Numbered from the stretch's first letter, positions 16,653 to 25,503 are shown. The stretch: DNA of 64,000 bases from Acidobacteriota bacterium (GCA_028875725.1 JAPPCR010000009.1:124001-188000); one strand, 5' to 3'. A program made the numbers and translations. The notes: a model not told the origin generated them from the letters alone.

Positions 16653-17597
16653 ATCGAGATCGGGCTGACCCCCTGGGTCAACTACCTGGGCGACGAGGCG
16701 GGGTCGATCGCCGACCAGGCGGAATTCGCCGACCGGCTCGGCTTCCACTCGCTGTTCCTGCCCGAAAGCCACTTCACAGGCGCCGCGGCGTGCCCCTCGC
16801 CCATCGTCGTTCTCGCTGCGGCAGCGGCACGAACGACGAACCTGCGGCTGGGCACCACCTCCTACCTCCTGCCGGTTCGCAACGCCTTCCAGGCGGCCGA
16901 GGAGGTCGCCGTCCTCGACCGCCTCTCTAACGGCCGCGTGATCCTCGGCCTGGGCCGCGGTTTCCGGCCGGCGCTGTTCGCGGCCTTCGGCGTTGATCCC
17001 CGCACCAAGCGCCAGCGTTTCCTCGAGTCGCTCGACCTGATGAAGCGGGCCTGGGTCGGCGAGGCGATCGAGGTCGGCGAACCCGGCACGCGTCAACCCG
17101 TGCGCATCGCGCCGCTGCCGGTGCAGCAGCCGCATCCGGAACTATGGGTGGCCGCATTCGGCCCGCTGGCGCTCAAGCAGGCCGGCGAACTCGGCCTGCC
17201 CTACCTGTCCTCTCCCCTCGAAACGATCGGCCGGCTCACGCGGAACCACGAGCTCCACCGTGAGGCCCTGCCGCAGGGTGCGCCGCGACCGATCGTTCCG
17301 GTCATGCGCACCGTCTTCATCTCGGAAGACCGGTCCACGTGCGAGCGCGTCGGCTCCGCCCTGACCGCGCAGGCGCTCAGGATGGCGCGCGCCGGCACCC
17401 GCCTCGTGCAGGAAGAGGAGCTCGCGGATATCGAGAACTGGGCGATCGTCGGCGGCCGCGATCAGGTTCGAGCCGGTCTCGACCGCTACCGTCAGCGCAT
17501 CGGCATGACCCACCTCATCGCCCGCTGCGGCGTTCCCGACGCGGCGCCGTGGGAGATCGAGGAGTCGATCCAGGCTCTGGCCCGGATCCACGCGTGA
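16653..17597 (+). CDS. LLM class flavin/F420-dependent oxidoreductase with non-canonical start
   Basis: A luciferase-like monooxygenase-fold oxidoreductase of about 314 aa: IEIGLTPWVNYLGDEAG, ADRLGFHSLFLPESHF, LGTTSYLLPVRNAF, DRLSNGRVILGLGRGF and PELWVAAFGP are all family hallmarks of this TIM-barrel group. The conserved N terminus starts with ATC (16653) after a good AAGGAG; CTG 16638 (overlapping the fadJ stop as CTGA) is the other candidate. The first conventional start, GTG 16938, would delete about 95 conserved residues. It is transcribed with fadJ. Cofactor (F420 or FMN) and substrate are not shown by the sequence. Confidence 0.8.
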   Translation: MEIGLTPWVNYLGDEAGSIADQAEFADRLGFHSLFLPESHFTGAAACPSPIVVLAAAAARTTNLRLGTTSYLLPVRNAFQAAEEVAVLDRLSNGRVILGLGRGFRPALFAAFGVDPRTKRQRFLESLDLMKRAWVGEAIEVGEPGTRQPVRIAPLPVQQPHPELWVAAFGPLALKQAGELGLPYLSSPLETIGRLTRNHELHREALPQGAPRPIVPVMRTVFISEDRSTCERVGSALTAQALRMARAGTRLVQEEELADIENWAIVGGRDQVRAGLDRYRQRIGMTHLIARCGVPDAAPWEIEESIQALARIHA

Positions 17598-17607
17598 TGG
17601 CGTCCGC

Positions 17608-18255
17608 TTAGCTGGTCGCCGGGCAGGCGTCGGGGAAGGCGCCGACTTCGGTCAGCGCCGGGTGGCCCTTCGCGAGGACGTTCTGCTCGTAGTCCTCGTC
17701 CGACTCGTCCGGGCCCTGAGGCCGCCTGGTGATAGGCGGGAACTCGTACATCCTCGAGTTGACGATCATGCCGCCGTCGGCATTCTGGTCCGGAAGAGTC
17801 GTGTCCCGAACGATCAGCCGGAGGCCAACGTCGCTCGCGGTGGCAGCGAACACCCAGTGATGCTGGTTGACCCCGCAGCCGTCGAGCACCTTGAGCAGCA
17901 TCTCCCAGTTGTTCCGCTCGAAGAAGTAGAACAGTCCAGAATCCCTTGTACGAGGCCTCGCCACCTTGGCGCGCATCGTCTCGCTGTTCACCGTGAACTC
18001 GACCGTAACCTCGTAGCGGCCTTCGTGCAGGCACAGGACGGTGTCGCCCTCGATGCAGCCGCCAGTCCCGCTGGCCGACAGAACCGAGTCGGTATCTGAT
18101 ACCGCCTCGGCTTCACTCGCGTTAACCGGCACTCCCTGCCACGCCAGGAGGAAGAGGCCGAAGCCGACACCGCCGAGCGACCGGATTCTCCACCCCCGGC
18201 TCGCCGCGATCAGCCGCGCGACAGGCTGTGACCCGGGACTCTGCGACTCGGACAT
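17608..18255 (-). CDS. Secreted protein with Cys-bounded domain shared with the divergent gene
   Basis: I do not recognise a named family. The 215-aa product has a signal anchor (LGGVGFGLFLLAWQGVPVNASE, about residues 27-48) and then a domain running from GGCIEGDTVLCLHEGRYEV through RDSGLFYFFERNNWEMLLKVLDGC and HHWVFAATASDVGLRL. The same pattern ends the 910-aa protein encoded divergently (DGETICLQDSRYQV, NDSALLWFHDPANWELLVKVLDGC, DWVFAASATTLGLEI). Cys positions suggest a disulfide. ATG 18255 has AGGAGAAGGGG upstream. Probably an extracytoplasmic domain; role unknown. Confidence 0.65.
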   Translation of the reverse strand: MSESQSPGSQPVARLIAASRGWRIRSLGGVGFGLFLLAWQGVPVNASEAEAVSDTDSVLSASGTGGCIEGDTVLCLHEGRYEVTVEFTVNSETMRAKVARPRTRDSGLFYFFERNNWEMLLKVLDGCGVNQHHWVFAATASDVGLRLIVRDTTLPDQNADGGMIVNSRMYEFPPITRRPQGPDESDEDYEQNVLAKGHPALTEVGAFPDACPATS

Positions 18256-18486
18256 GTTTCCCCTTCTCCTGATGTTGACTCTCGCCTAGACAGCGCTGCT
18301 CAGAAGAGCGTAACCGATACTAACAACGAGGAGCACGTAAGTCCAAGCTTCCCGCCCCATCCCACCGCGCTTCCCCTTTCCAGTACTCCGGGTTTCGTTC
18401 TCGGTCACCCCAAAACGGGATATCGCCACATCGTTTCTTTGTCAACGATTATCTGGTATCTCCCGCGGTCCTGAACCAGCCGGACA

Positions 18487-18504
18487 ACCTACCAAACGGT
18501 AGGT
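18487..18504. promoter_or_regulatory. 18-bp perfect dyad, candidate operator or hairpin
   Basis: ACCTACC-AAAC-GGTAGGT has seven-base perfect arms. The 18-bp dyad shape is compatible with a LuxR-type or other dimeric-regulator site, or with a small hairpin in the leader of the 910-aa protein gene. No cognate regulator is in the window. Confidence 0.4.
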
Positions 18505-18554
18505 GACAACTCCCGAAGTTCTGCTCAAACTTCCGGGATGGTCTCAGGCAATCG

Positions 18555-18568
18555 CCCCCCCCCCCCCC
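18555..18568 (+). repeat. Homopolymeric tract of 14 C
   Basis: Fourteen consecutive C lie between two upstream candidate starts (GTG 18503, ATG 18538) and the signal peptide of the 910-aa protein. A tract of 13 C would join GTG 18503 to the frame; 15 C would join ATG 18538. Either a slippage-prone switch or a sequencing-length error. Confidence 0.8.
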
Positions 18569-18596
18569 AAGGTGCCGGGGACGGTCGCGGTCGTGG

Positions 18597-21329
18597 GTGG
18601 CGTCCGCCTCCCTCATCTTTTTCCTGTACGGCGCCGGGGCCGCCGGGGCGCAACCAGTGACGGTTCTGGTCAGCAACTCCGACCAGACGAATGATGCCGC
18701 GTCCAATCTGTTCACAAAGGACTACGCCACGACGTTCACGACCGGCGGCAAGTCCGCCGGCTACTTACTGACCCAGATCGCCCTCTACCTCCGTCATCCG
18801 GCTGGAATCAAGTTACCGACCTACAGCCTGAAGATCTTCGAGGGTAGCTCGTTCGCCGTTTTTGCTGAGATGGAGGCTCCGGCCAGCTTGCCCACCTCAT
18901 TTGATCGCGTGGTCTTCGCGGTACCAGGGGAGGTCCTCCTGAAGGCCAACACGAGGTACTGGGTGACTATCGACGTCACATCGAGCAGCAACCGCACCGA
19001 GGTTCGCACGACATCGTCGGGTGCGGAGAATCCCGGCAGCGCGTTGGGCTGGAGCATTGCGGACACCGGCTTTTCGCGGTTCTTCCACTTCGGTAGTGAG
19101 TGGACCACCATATCCCCCTTGAAGCTCGAGGTCACCGGCCGCGAGAAGGACACACAACCTCCGGAGTTGATCGCAGGCACGATTGACGGAAAAGCCGTGG
19201 CTTTGTACTTCAATGAGCCTCTGGACACCTTCGGGACGTTGAATGCCAACCAGTTCACGGTCACCGGCAATCCGACCGACCTGGGAGCCGTCACCGGCCC
19301 GGCGATCGATGATAGCGAGAACAACAGGATCTCGATGACGATGACCAACGCCGCGACCGCGAGCGACCAGGTCACCGTCACGATTCCCACCACCACCAAC
19401 ATCCTGGACCGCCAGGAGAATCAGCTGGAGGCGATCACGTCGGCGTTCACGCTGACCAACACCGGGACCGGCGATCCCGGCGCCCCGACGCTCACTTCCG
19501 CGTCGGTCGATGGGCACACGCTGACGCTGACCTACGACCAGACGTTGCTGCCGAGATTCCCCGACAAGAGTGCCTTCACTGTCTCGCCGAGTGCGACGGC
19601 AACGGTCCTCCGCGACTACGCCATCAACCCCGGCGCGTCGAGTTCAACCGTGGTGCTGACCATGACTCCGGCGGTGAAGCACGGCGAGACGGTGACGGTG
19701 AGCTACAACGCTAGCTTCCCCCCCGCGATCCAGAACCCTTGGGGCGAAGCGGTGGCTGCGCTTTCCAATCACGCGGTGACCAACAGTACCGACCCGCCCG
19801 TGGCGAGCGTCTCGGGCGGCCGTGCGGTCGCCGAGGGCGGAAGTGCGGAGTTCACCGTGACCGTGGCGCCGACGCCCGCAACGAGTGCCATCGTCAATCT
19901 GACGATTACGGAGACAGGTGGCTTCGTGGAAACCGGTAACCTGGGCAAGAAGACCGTGACCGTGACGACCTCGGGCACTGCGACCTACTCCGTGCCCACC
20001 AGGGTGCTCCAAGGGACGACCACGATGGGCGGGTCGGTGACGGCGACGCTCAACGCGGGCACGGGCTACACGGTCACGACCACGACACAGAACACCGCCA
20101 CCGTGACCGTGACCGAGGCGGGCCCGCAGGTCACTGCGGTCGCCATCTCGTCGACGCCCCTTCACGACGCGGACAACAACGGCACGGCGGAGACCTACGG
20201 GCTGAACGAGAAGATTCGGGTGCAGCTCACCTTCAGCGAGGCGGTGACGGTGACAGGCACGCCGCGCCTGACAATCAAGATGGATCCGAACTACGGCGAG
20301 CTTCCGGCGAACTACGAACGCGGCAGTGGCAGCGCCAAGCTGACCTTCGCCCACACGGTGGTTTCGCCGAACCGCTCCGACCCGGGCGTTGCGGTGCTTG
20401 AGAACACTCTGGCTCTGAACGGCGGGACGATCAGGGCCGGGACCAGGAACGCGGAGCTCGGACATGTCGGGCTGGCCCACAACGCCGCTCACAAGGTGGA
20501 CCACACCCGCGGGGTGCCGGCGCCTCCCCCGCCGCCTGAGCCGGAGCCGGAACCTGAGCCGGAGCCTGAACCTGAGCCTGCGCCTCCCGGTGGCGGCGGT
20601 CCGCCGCCGCCCGAGCCGGAACCCGAACCCGAACCCGAGCCGGAACCCGAACCCGAACCCGAACCCGAACCTCCGCCTCCGCCGGTGCCGCCGGAGGCGG
20701 CCTTCACCGTCGACGCGCCGTGCGCGGAAGGCCTGTGCCGGGCGGTCACCGGCGATGAGGTGACCTTCAGGGACGCGAGTTCCGGCACGGTCGCCCGTCG
20801 CTCCTGGGACTTCGGCGTCCCTGCCCGCGGGTCGCCGTCCGCCGGAACGGTGCGGCACGCCTGGTCCTCGCCCGGCTTCTACGAGGTCACCCTGACCGTC
20901 AGCGGCGCCGGTCACGAGTCCATGGCGTCGCGCGTCTTCCTGGTCGAGGCCGCGAACCCCGCCGGAACCTGCGAGCCGGACGGCGAGACGATCTGCCTCC
21001 AGGACTCCCGCTACCAGGTGCGGGCCACCTGGAGCAACACGGACGGCGAGTCTCGTCCGGCGCGCGCGGCGCGGGCCGGCACGAACGACTCGGCCCTGCT
21101 CTGGTTCCACGACCCAGCGAACTGGGAGTTGCTTGTCAAGGTGCTGGACGGCTGTGCGATCAACGGCGCGGACTGGGTGTTCGCTGCCTCGGCGACCACG
21201 CTGGGATTGGAGATCGAGGTCACCGACACGGTGACCGGGGAGGTCAGGGCGTACGGCAACGAGCCCGGCCGCCAGGCGGACGCCGTCGCCGACACGGAGG
21301 CCTTCACGAACCGCTGCGGGAGTCAGTAG
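18597..21329 (+). CDS. Large secreted multidomain adhesin-like protein (SwmB-like, PKD, Pro-Glu linker)
   Basis: The 910-aa product starts with a signal peptide (ASLIFFLYGAGAAGAQ). Domains in rough order: a beta-sandwich of about 170 residues (fluid repeats such as GYLLTQIALYLRHP), two SwmB-like repeats (ELIAGTIDGKAVALYFNEPLD and TLTSASVDGHTLTLTYDQTL, about 185-400), a Calx-beta-like segment (GGSAEFTVTVAPTPATSAIV), a repeat starting VTAVAISSTP, a Pro-Glu repeat linker, a PKD domain (DEVTFRDASSGTVARRSWDF) and the Cys-bounded C-terminal domain shared with the divergent gene. GTG 18597 is the first usable start in frame but has no ribosome site; the true N terminus may lie across the poly-C tract. 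Likely a surface or secreted binding protein. Confidence 0.75.
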   Translation: MASASLIFFLYGAGAAGAQPVTVLVSNSDQTNDAASNLFTKDYATTFTTGGKSAGYLLTQIALYLRHPAGIKLPTYSLKIFEGSSFAVFAEMEAPASLPTSFDRVVFAVPGEVLLKANTRYWVTIDVTSSSNRTEVRTTSSGAENPGSALGWSIADTGFSRFFHFGSEWTTISPLKLEVTGREKDTQPPELIAGTIDGKAVALYFNEPLDTFGTLNANQFTVTGNPTDLGAVTGPAIDDSENNRISMTMTNAATASDQVTVTIPTTTNILDRQENQLEAITSAFTLTNTGTGDPGAPTLTSASVDGHTLTLTYDQTLLPRFPDKSAFTVSPSATATVLRDYAINPGASSSTVVLTMTPAVKHGETVTVSYNASFPPAIQNPWGEAVAALSNHAVTNSTDPPVASVSGGRAVAEGGSAEFTVTVAPTPATSAIVNLTITETGGFVETGNLGKKTVTVTTSGTATYSVPTRVLQGTTTMGGSVTATLNAGTGYTVTTTTQNTATVTVTEAGPQVTAVAISSTPLHDADNNGTAETYGLNEKIRVQLTFSEAVTVTGTPRLTIKMDPNYGELPANYERGSGSAKLTFAHTVVSPNRSDPGVAVLENTLALNGGTIRAGTRNAELGHVGLAHNAAHKVDHTRGVPAPPPPPEPEPEPEPEPEPEPAPPGGGGPPPPEPEPEPEPEPEPEPEPEPEPPPPPVPPEAAFTVDAPCAEGLCRAVTGDEVTFRDASSGTVARRSWDFGVPARGSPSAGTVRHAWSSPGFYEVTLTVSGAGHESMASRVFLVEAANPAGTCEPDGETICLQDSRYQVRATWSNTDGESRPARAARAGTNDSALLWFHDPANWELLVKVLDGCAINGADWVFAASATTLGLEIEVTDTVTGEVRAYGNEPGRQADAVADTEAFTNRCGSQ
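20522..20691 (+). repeat. Pro-Glu dipeptide repeat region
   Basis: Six-base units of the form GAGCCG/GAACCC, interrupted once by a Pro/Gly-rich stretch, encode two Pro-Glu runs inside the large secreted protein. They act as a stiff linker before the PKD domain and are likely length-variable. Confidence 0.85.
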
Positions 21330-21425
21330 AGCTTCGCGCAGCGCTACCACGGTTCCGGCCCGCCTGCGGGCGTGTAGAGTGAGCGGCCCGTCATTTGACA
21401 ACTGCACGCCACCTCTGGAGGAAAC

Positions 21426-23021
21426 ATGGCCAGGACTTGCCGCGGAACAGGTGTCCTTTCGAGCGCCGCCGCGACGGCGGCGCTGCTGTTCGCTAGCACA
21501 ACACCGGGCGCCAGCACGGACGCCGGCTCGGTCGGAATCGACTCCGGCAAGTTGCATGGCGAGGTGCTTGATACGAACACCGGCCTCACGGTCTACCGCG
21601 GCATTCCGTTCGCGGCAGCGCCGGTTGGCGAACTGCGCTGGAAGGCGCCGCAGCCGGTGGCGACGTGGAGCGGCGTGCGTGACGCGACGAAGTTCGGCGC
21701 GATCTGCCCGCAGGCGCCGGTTCTGGCGATGATGACCGGCGAGTCCCTGCCGGAGTCGTCCGAGGACTGCCTGTTCCTGAACGTATGGACGGCGGCTGGG
21801 GACGGCGACGATCCACGGCCGGTGATGGTCTGGATCCACGGGGGTGGCCTGAGCCTCGGCTGGAGCAACCAGATCGGCTATGACGGCGCCGCCTTCGCTG
21901 GCAAGGGCGTTGTCCTCGTTTCGATCAACTACCGGCTCGGGCCACTCGGTTACCTCGCGCACCCCGCACTGTCCAACGAGGCAGGCGGTGAATCCGGCAA
22001 CTACGGCTTCCTCGATCAGATCGCGGCGCTCCAGTGGGTCGAGCGGAACATCGCGCAGTTCGGCGGCGATCCGGACAACGTGACGATCTTCGGCGAGTCC
22101 GCGGGCGGGACAAGCGTTCACGCGTTGATGGCGAGTGCGCTGGCAGCGGGGCTCATCCATCGGGCGATCGCGGAAAGCCCGTGGGTCACCGACACGAACA
22201 TCCGCCCGCTCAGCGGCGCGAACGGCATGCACGCCAGCGCCGAGGACGTCGGCGTCGCCTGGGCAACGGCGATACTCGGTGACGGCGCCAAACAGACGGC
22301 AAAGGCGCTGCGGACCCTCGACGCGAAGACGATCATCACCGGAACCCCCCAGGCGGGCCAGCCCGGCGCCTACGAGCCGCACGTCACCTACGGCACGGCC
22401 TTCATGCCCGAGTCCAGCGAAGACCGCTACACGGCCGGGAAGCAGAACGACATCCCCCTGATCGCCGGCACGAACCGCAACGAGGGCACGATGTTCATGG
22501 CCTTCCAGCCGCTCACCGAGCGGGCGGAGTTCCTCAAGATGCTGAAGGGCGTCTACGGCGACCAGGCCGAGGAAGTGGCGAAGCTCTACCCGTCGTCGAA
22601 CACCGACGAACTCAGGGTGCAGCAGGACCGCTTCCTCACCGACACCTGGTTCCTGCGCGGCACGCGCCGGATGCTGCTCGGCATGGACAAGGTCTCCTCT
22701 CCCGCGTTCCAGTACTTCTTCACCCGGGTGAACCCGGAGAACCCGGCCTGGGGAGCGCATCACGCAGCCGAGTTGGGCTACGTCTTCAATACCCTTCAGG
22801 GCGAGAACTACGACGAGACGGACGATCGTCTCGCGGCGCTGATGATCGACTACTGGGTCCAGTTCGCCCACACCGGCGACCCGAACGGCGGCGGCAGGCC
22901 GGCCTGGCCGGAGTTCGATGGCGACAAGCAGGCGTATCTCGAACTCGGTGACGAGGTGAAGACGGGGGCGGCGCTGGAACGGGAGATCAACGACCGGCTC
23001 GAAGCGATCCGCGGTCAGTAG
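21426..23021 (+). CDS. Secreted type B carboxylesterase
   Basis: Type B carboxylesterases (para-nitrobenzyl esterase group) hydrolyse carboxylic esters with an alpha/beta fold. The 531-aa product has a signal peptide (residues 10-30), the early PVGELRWKAPQP and EDCLFLNVW segments, the oxyanion hole PVMVWIHGGG, the nucleophile elbow FGESAGG (Ser225), the acid in GTNRNEGTMF and a C-terminal catalytic His in WGAHHAAEL. GGAGG lies directly before ATG 21426. The MFS transporter and cupin genes follow with short gaps, suggesting a use-of-ester operon. Confidence 0.92.
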   Translation: MARTCRGTGVLSSAAATAALLFASTTPGASTDAGSVGIDSGKLHGEVLDTNTGLTVYRGIPFAAAPVGELRWKAPQPVATWSGVRDATKFGAICPQAPVLAMMTGESLPESSEDCLFLNVWTAAGDGDDPRPVMVWIHGGGLSLGWSNQIGYDGAAFAGKGVVLVSINYRLGPLGYLAHPALSNEAGGESGNYGFLDQIAALQWVERNIAQFGGDPDNVTIFGESAGGTSVHALMASALAAGLIHRAIAESPWVTDTNIRPLSGANGMHASAEDVGVAWATAILGDGAKQTAKALRTLDAKTIITGTPQAGQPGAYEPHVTYGTAFMPESSEDRYTAGKQNDIPLIAGTNRNEGTMFMAFQPLTERAEFLKMLKGVYGDQAEEVAKLYPSSNTDELRVQQDRFLTDTWFLRGTRRMLLGMDKVSSPAFQYFFTRVNPENPAWGAHHAAELGYVFNTLQGENYDETDDRLAALMIDYWVQFAHTGDPNGGGRPAWPEFDGDKQAYLELGDEVKTGAALEREINDRLEAIRGQ

Positions 23022-23063
23022 TCGGCGGCAACGGACACACGAGACGACACAGGCGAAGCGGGA

Positions 23064-24362
23064 ATGACGAGCAACCCGCCCCGCCGCTTCCTCGGATGGC
23101 AGATGGTCGGGCTCGGCTCGGTCTGCTACGGCTTCGGCATCTCGCCGATGTACTACAGCTGGGGCTTCTTCCTGCCCGAGATGCAGCAGGACCTCGGCTT
23201 GAACGACACCCAGTCGGGTCTGGTGTTCAGCGTCTTCAACTACCTCTACCATCTGCTCGGCCCCGTCGTCGGCATGGCGATGGCCAGGTACGGCATCCGC
23301 TCGGTGATGGGACTCGGTTCCGTCGTCGCGGTGCTGGCCTTCTGGCTGTTGAGCCGGGCGGATTCGTTTGTCGACTGCCTCCTTGCATACGGCGTCCTGG
23401 GCGGCGTCGCCATCGGTCTTTCGACGATCCTGCCTGCCCAGACTCTGGCCTCCAACTGGTTCGTGCGTTTCCGGTCGCGGGCGATCGGACTGGTGCTGGC
23501 CGGCGGCGCTGTCGTCGGCATCCCGGTGAACGCCTACTTCGCCCCAGGCATCCTGCGGGTGGCCGACTGGCGGGCCGGCTGGCTTGTGATCGCCGGAGTC
23601 TCCGCCGCGGTCGCGGTGATCGCGGTGCTCTTCGTTCGCGGCACCCCGGAAAAGGTCGGTCAGCAGCCGGATGGCGGCCCTGCACGGGGCGAGGCGGCCG
23701 GAGCGGCAGACGAAGAGGAGAGGTCGGGACCGTCAGGCCTCGGCGAGTGGACCGCGCCGCTGGCCATGCGCACCCATCAGTTCTATGTCCTCATTGCCCT
23801 GTCGATCGCCTACGGGGTGCCTTGGGGCATCATCACCGTCTACGGTCGCAAGCACCTGGAGGCCCTGGGCTTTACGACCGCCGTCGTAGGCGCGATCCTC
23901 GGCGTCCGCGTCGCGGTCAGCCTGCTGGGTCGCCTGAGCGCCTTCGTCGGTGACTACATGTCGCCCCAACGCCTGCTCGGCATCGTGCTCCTGGTCGAGG
24001 GAGTCGGTTGCGCCGGCCTCGTGAATGCGAACACGGCGCTCGTCGCCTACGCGTCCGTCGTACTCGTCGGCCTCGGTTTCGGCTGCGCCTACGTCTGTAT
24101 CCCGGTCGTGTACTCCTCCTTCTACGGGAGGCGCGCTTTCGGCACGATCATCGGTACCCGCTTCGCGATCACCGGCCTGATCTCGCCCGCGGCGCCGACC
24201 ATCGCCGGACTGCTCTCCGACTGGTCCGGCTCCCATACGCTGACCTTCTGGATCATGGCGGCCTGCTGCCTCGCCGGCGCCTTCGTCGCCTTCGGGCTGC
24301 ACGCGCCGGTGCTGGGAGCGCGACCGATCCAGCCAGTGGCCACGAGTTCTCCGGGCAGTTAG
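23064..24362 (+). CDS. MFS transporter (monocarboxylate/oxalate-formate antiporter-like)
   Basis: The 432-aa product has about 12 hydrophobic segments and the layout of the MFS OFA/monocarboxylate group: GSVCYGFGISPMYYSWGFFLPEMQ at helix 1, QSGLVFSVFNYLYHLLGPVVGM with the GxxxxRxG-like MARYGIRSVMGLG loop, a long cytosolic central loop (about residues 198-232, acidic and Ala/Gly-rich), and WFVRFRSRAIGLVLAGGAVVG. It lies in the inner membrane and likely moves a small carboxylate, perhaps a product of the esterase encoded 42 bases upstream. Confidence 0.85.
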   Translation: MTSNPPRRFLGWQMVGLGSVCYGFGISPMYYSWGFFLPEMQQDLGLNDTQSGLVFSVFNYLYHLLGPVVGMAMARYGIRSVMGLGSVVAVLAFWLLSRADSFVDCLLAYGVLGGVAIGLSTILPAQTLASNWFVRFRSRAIGLVLAGGAVVGIPVNAYFAPGILRVADWRAGWLVIAGVSAAVAVIAVLFVRGTPEKVGQQPDGGPARGEAAGAADEEERSGPSGLGEWTAPLAMRTHQFYVLIALSIAYGVPWGIITVYGRKHLEALGFTTAVVGAILGVRVAVSLLGRLSAFVGDYMSPQRLLGIVLLVEGVGCAGLVNANTALVAYASVVLVGLGFGCAYVCIPVVYSSFYGRRAFGTIIGTRFAITGLISPAAPTIAGLLSDWSGSHTLTFWIMAACCLAGAFVAFGLHAPVLGARPIQPVATSSPGS

Positions 24363-24370
24363 AAGTGCCT

Positions 24371-24763
24371 ATGCTCCAGCCCGTCATTGCCGACCAGGCG
24401 GACGTCGACTGGGAGTATTGGGCCGATCCGGCCAATACCTCCCCGAGCGCCATTCGCTGGAAGCTCCTGATCAGCCGCGAGCGCAGTACGAGCGGCGGGC
24501 TCGTCACCGGCGTGGCGAAGATCGAGCCGGGTGCCGCGCTTTCGCGGCACCACCACGAGCCGGAGGAGACCTACTACGTGCTCAGCGGCCGCGCTCTCAT
24601 CGAGATCGAGAACACGCGGGAAGAGATTGGCCCGGGCACGGCCATCTACATCCCACCAAACGCCAGACACGCCCTTCGCTGCATCGGCCCCGAACCGCTG
24701 GTCTTCATCTTCACGTTTCCACGCGACCGATTCGAGGACATCGACTACCACCTGGATCCGTAG
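24371..24763 (+). CDS. Single-domain cupin protein
   Basis: A 130-aa small beta-barrel. The metal-binding cupin motif is clear: SRHHHEPEETYYVLSG (His cluster and Glu) and, after the hairpin, IPPNARHALRC (second His). ATG 24371 is nine bases after the MFS stop, so it is translated from the same transcript. Could be a dioxygenase, isomerase or sensor-like domain; it is the last gene of the esterase-transporter unit. Confidence 0.85.
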   Translation: MLQPVIADQADVDWEYWADPANTSPSAIRWKLLISRERSTSGGLVTGVAKIEPGAALSRHHHEPEETYYVLSGRALIEIENTREEIGPGTAIYIPPNARHALRCIGPEPLVFIFTFPRDRFEDIDYHLDP

Positions 24764-24821
24764 TCGTCACGAGAACCCGCGCGTGGCCCGTGCGGTTCCG
24801 GTCGAGCTAGCTTCCTGGCAC

Positions 24822-25493
24822 TTACGACCTGAGGCCGGCGACCGTCGTCTGCCAGCGATGCTCGCCCCAGGACAGCTTGAGCGTCCCCGGGGTGTCGCCT
24901 TCGGGCGGCTCGATCTCGATCGTCAGGCGCGGCTTCCCGCCCTCCACGATCGCGTGCTCAAGCCGGATTTCGCCCAGGTCCTTCGCCGGATCGTGCATCG
25001 TGCCCCAGACGTCGGGCTCGTTGTTCACGATCAGCACCCACTGACCGTCGTCGTCGAGGCGGAGCCACAAGCTGTAGAGGCCGGCGAAACCGGGCGAGAC
25101 GTTGCCGGCCGGCACGACGAGGTCGCCGACCACGATGTCGGCCTCCGTGCGCAGCTTGATCGCGGCCGCGGTCTGAAACTCGAACAGGCCCTGTTCGTGC
25201 TTCTGCAACGCCTCCCAGTCCACGCCGAGGAGCGGCAGCCTTCCGGCGTTCACCTCGACCATGCCGCCGCCGATCTCGGCCCGGTCGATCGAACGGGTCG
25301 CGTTGACCAGTAGCGCGAAGGCGTTGGTCAGTCCGGACGCATCCAGCTTGCGACCCTCACCCTCCTTCGAGGGCTTCTCGATGACTTCGCGGGTCTCGGC
25401 AAACTGACCCGCCGCCGGTGCCGCGAACCCCGCTACCGAGAGCAGCAGAACGGCGGCGACCGGAGCCAGCCGCCGGCCGCACAGACCGGTCAT
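24822..25493 (-). CDS. Secreted DUF2911 protein
   Basis: The 223-aa product has a signal peptide (VAAVLLLSVAGFAAPAAG) and the DUF2911 core in its second half: LYSLWLRLDDDGQWVLIVNNEP followed by DVWGTMHDPAKDLGEIRL. The family is common in Bacteroidota and Acidobacteriota, and no function is established. Its start is only 10 bases after the stop of the cytochrome c/monooxygenase gene, so the two are an operon and may act together in the periplasm. Confidence 0.8.
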   Translation of the reverse strand: MTGLCGRRLAPVAAVLLLSVAGFAAPAAGQFAETREVIEKPSKEGEGRKLDASGLTNAFALLVNATRSIDRAEIGGGMVEVNAGRLPLLGVDWEALQKHEQGLFEFQTAAAIKLRTEADIVVGDLVVPAGNVSPGFAGLYSLWLRLDDDGQWVLIVNNEPDVWGTMHDPAKDLGEIRLEHAIVEGGKPRLTIEIEPPEGDTPGTLKLSWGEHRWQTTVAGLRS

Positions 25494-25503
25494 TCTCGCC
25501 TAC

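Larger units (their letters stand above)
18256..18596. other. Divergent intergenic region between two domain-sharing secreted-protein genes
   Basis: About 340 bases without a gene, more AT-rich than its surroundings. It holds the minus-strand ribosome site (just after 18255), an 18-bp perfect dyad (18487-18504) and a run of 14 C (18555-18568). I see no clear -35/-10 pair. Confidence 0.6.

Noticed and set aside
20522-20691. Tandem repeats as a possible CRISPR or minisatellite element
   Set aside because: No repeat-spacer structure; it is an in-frame Pro-Glu linker inside a protein.
19644-23252. A 1202-aa open frame on the minus strand opposite the secreted protein and esterase
   Set aside because: Arg/His/Val-rich antisense shadow covering two recognised genes, with no motif of its own.
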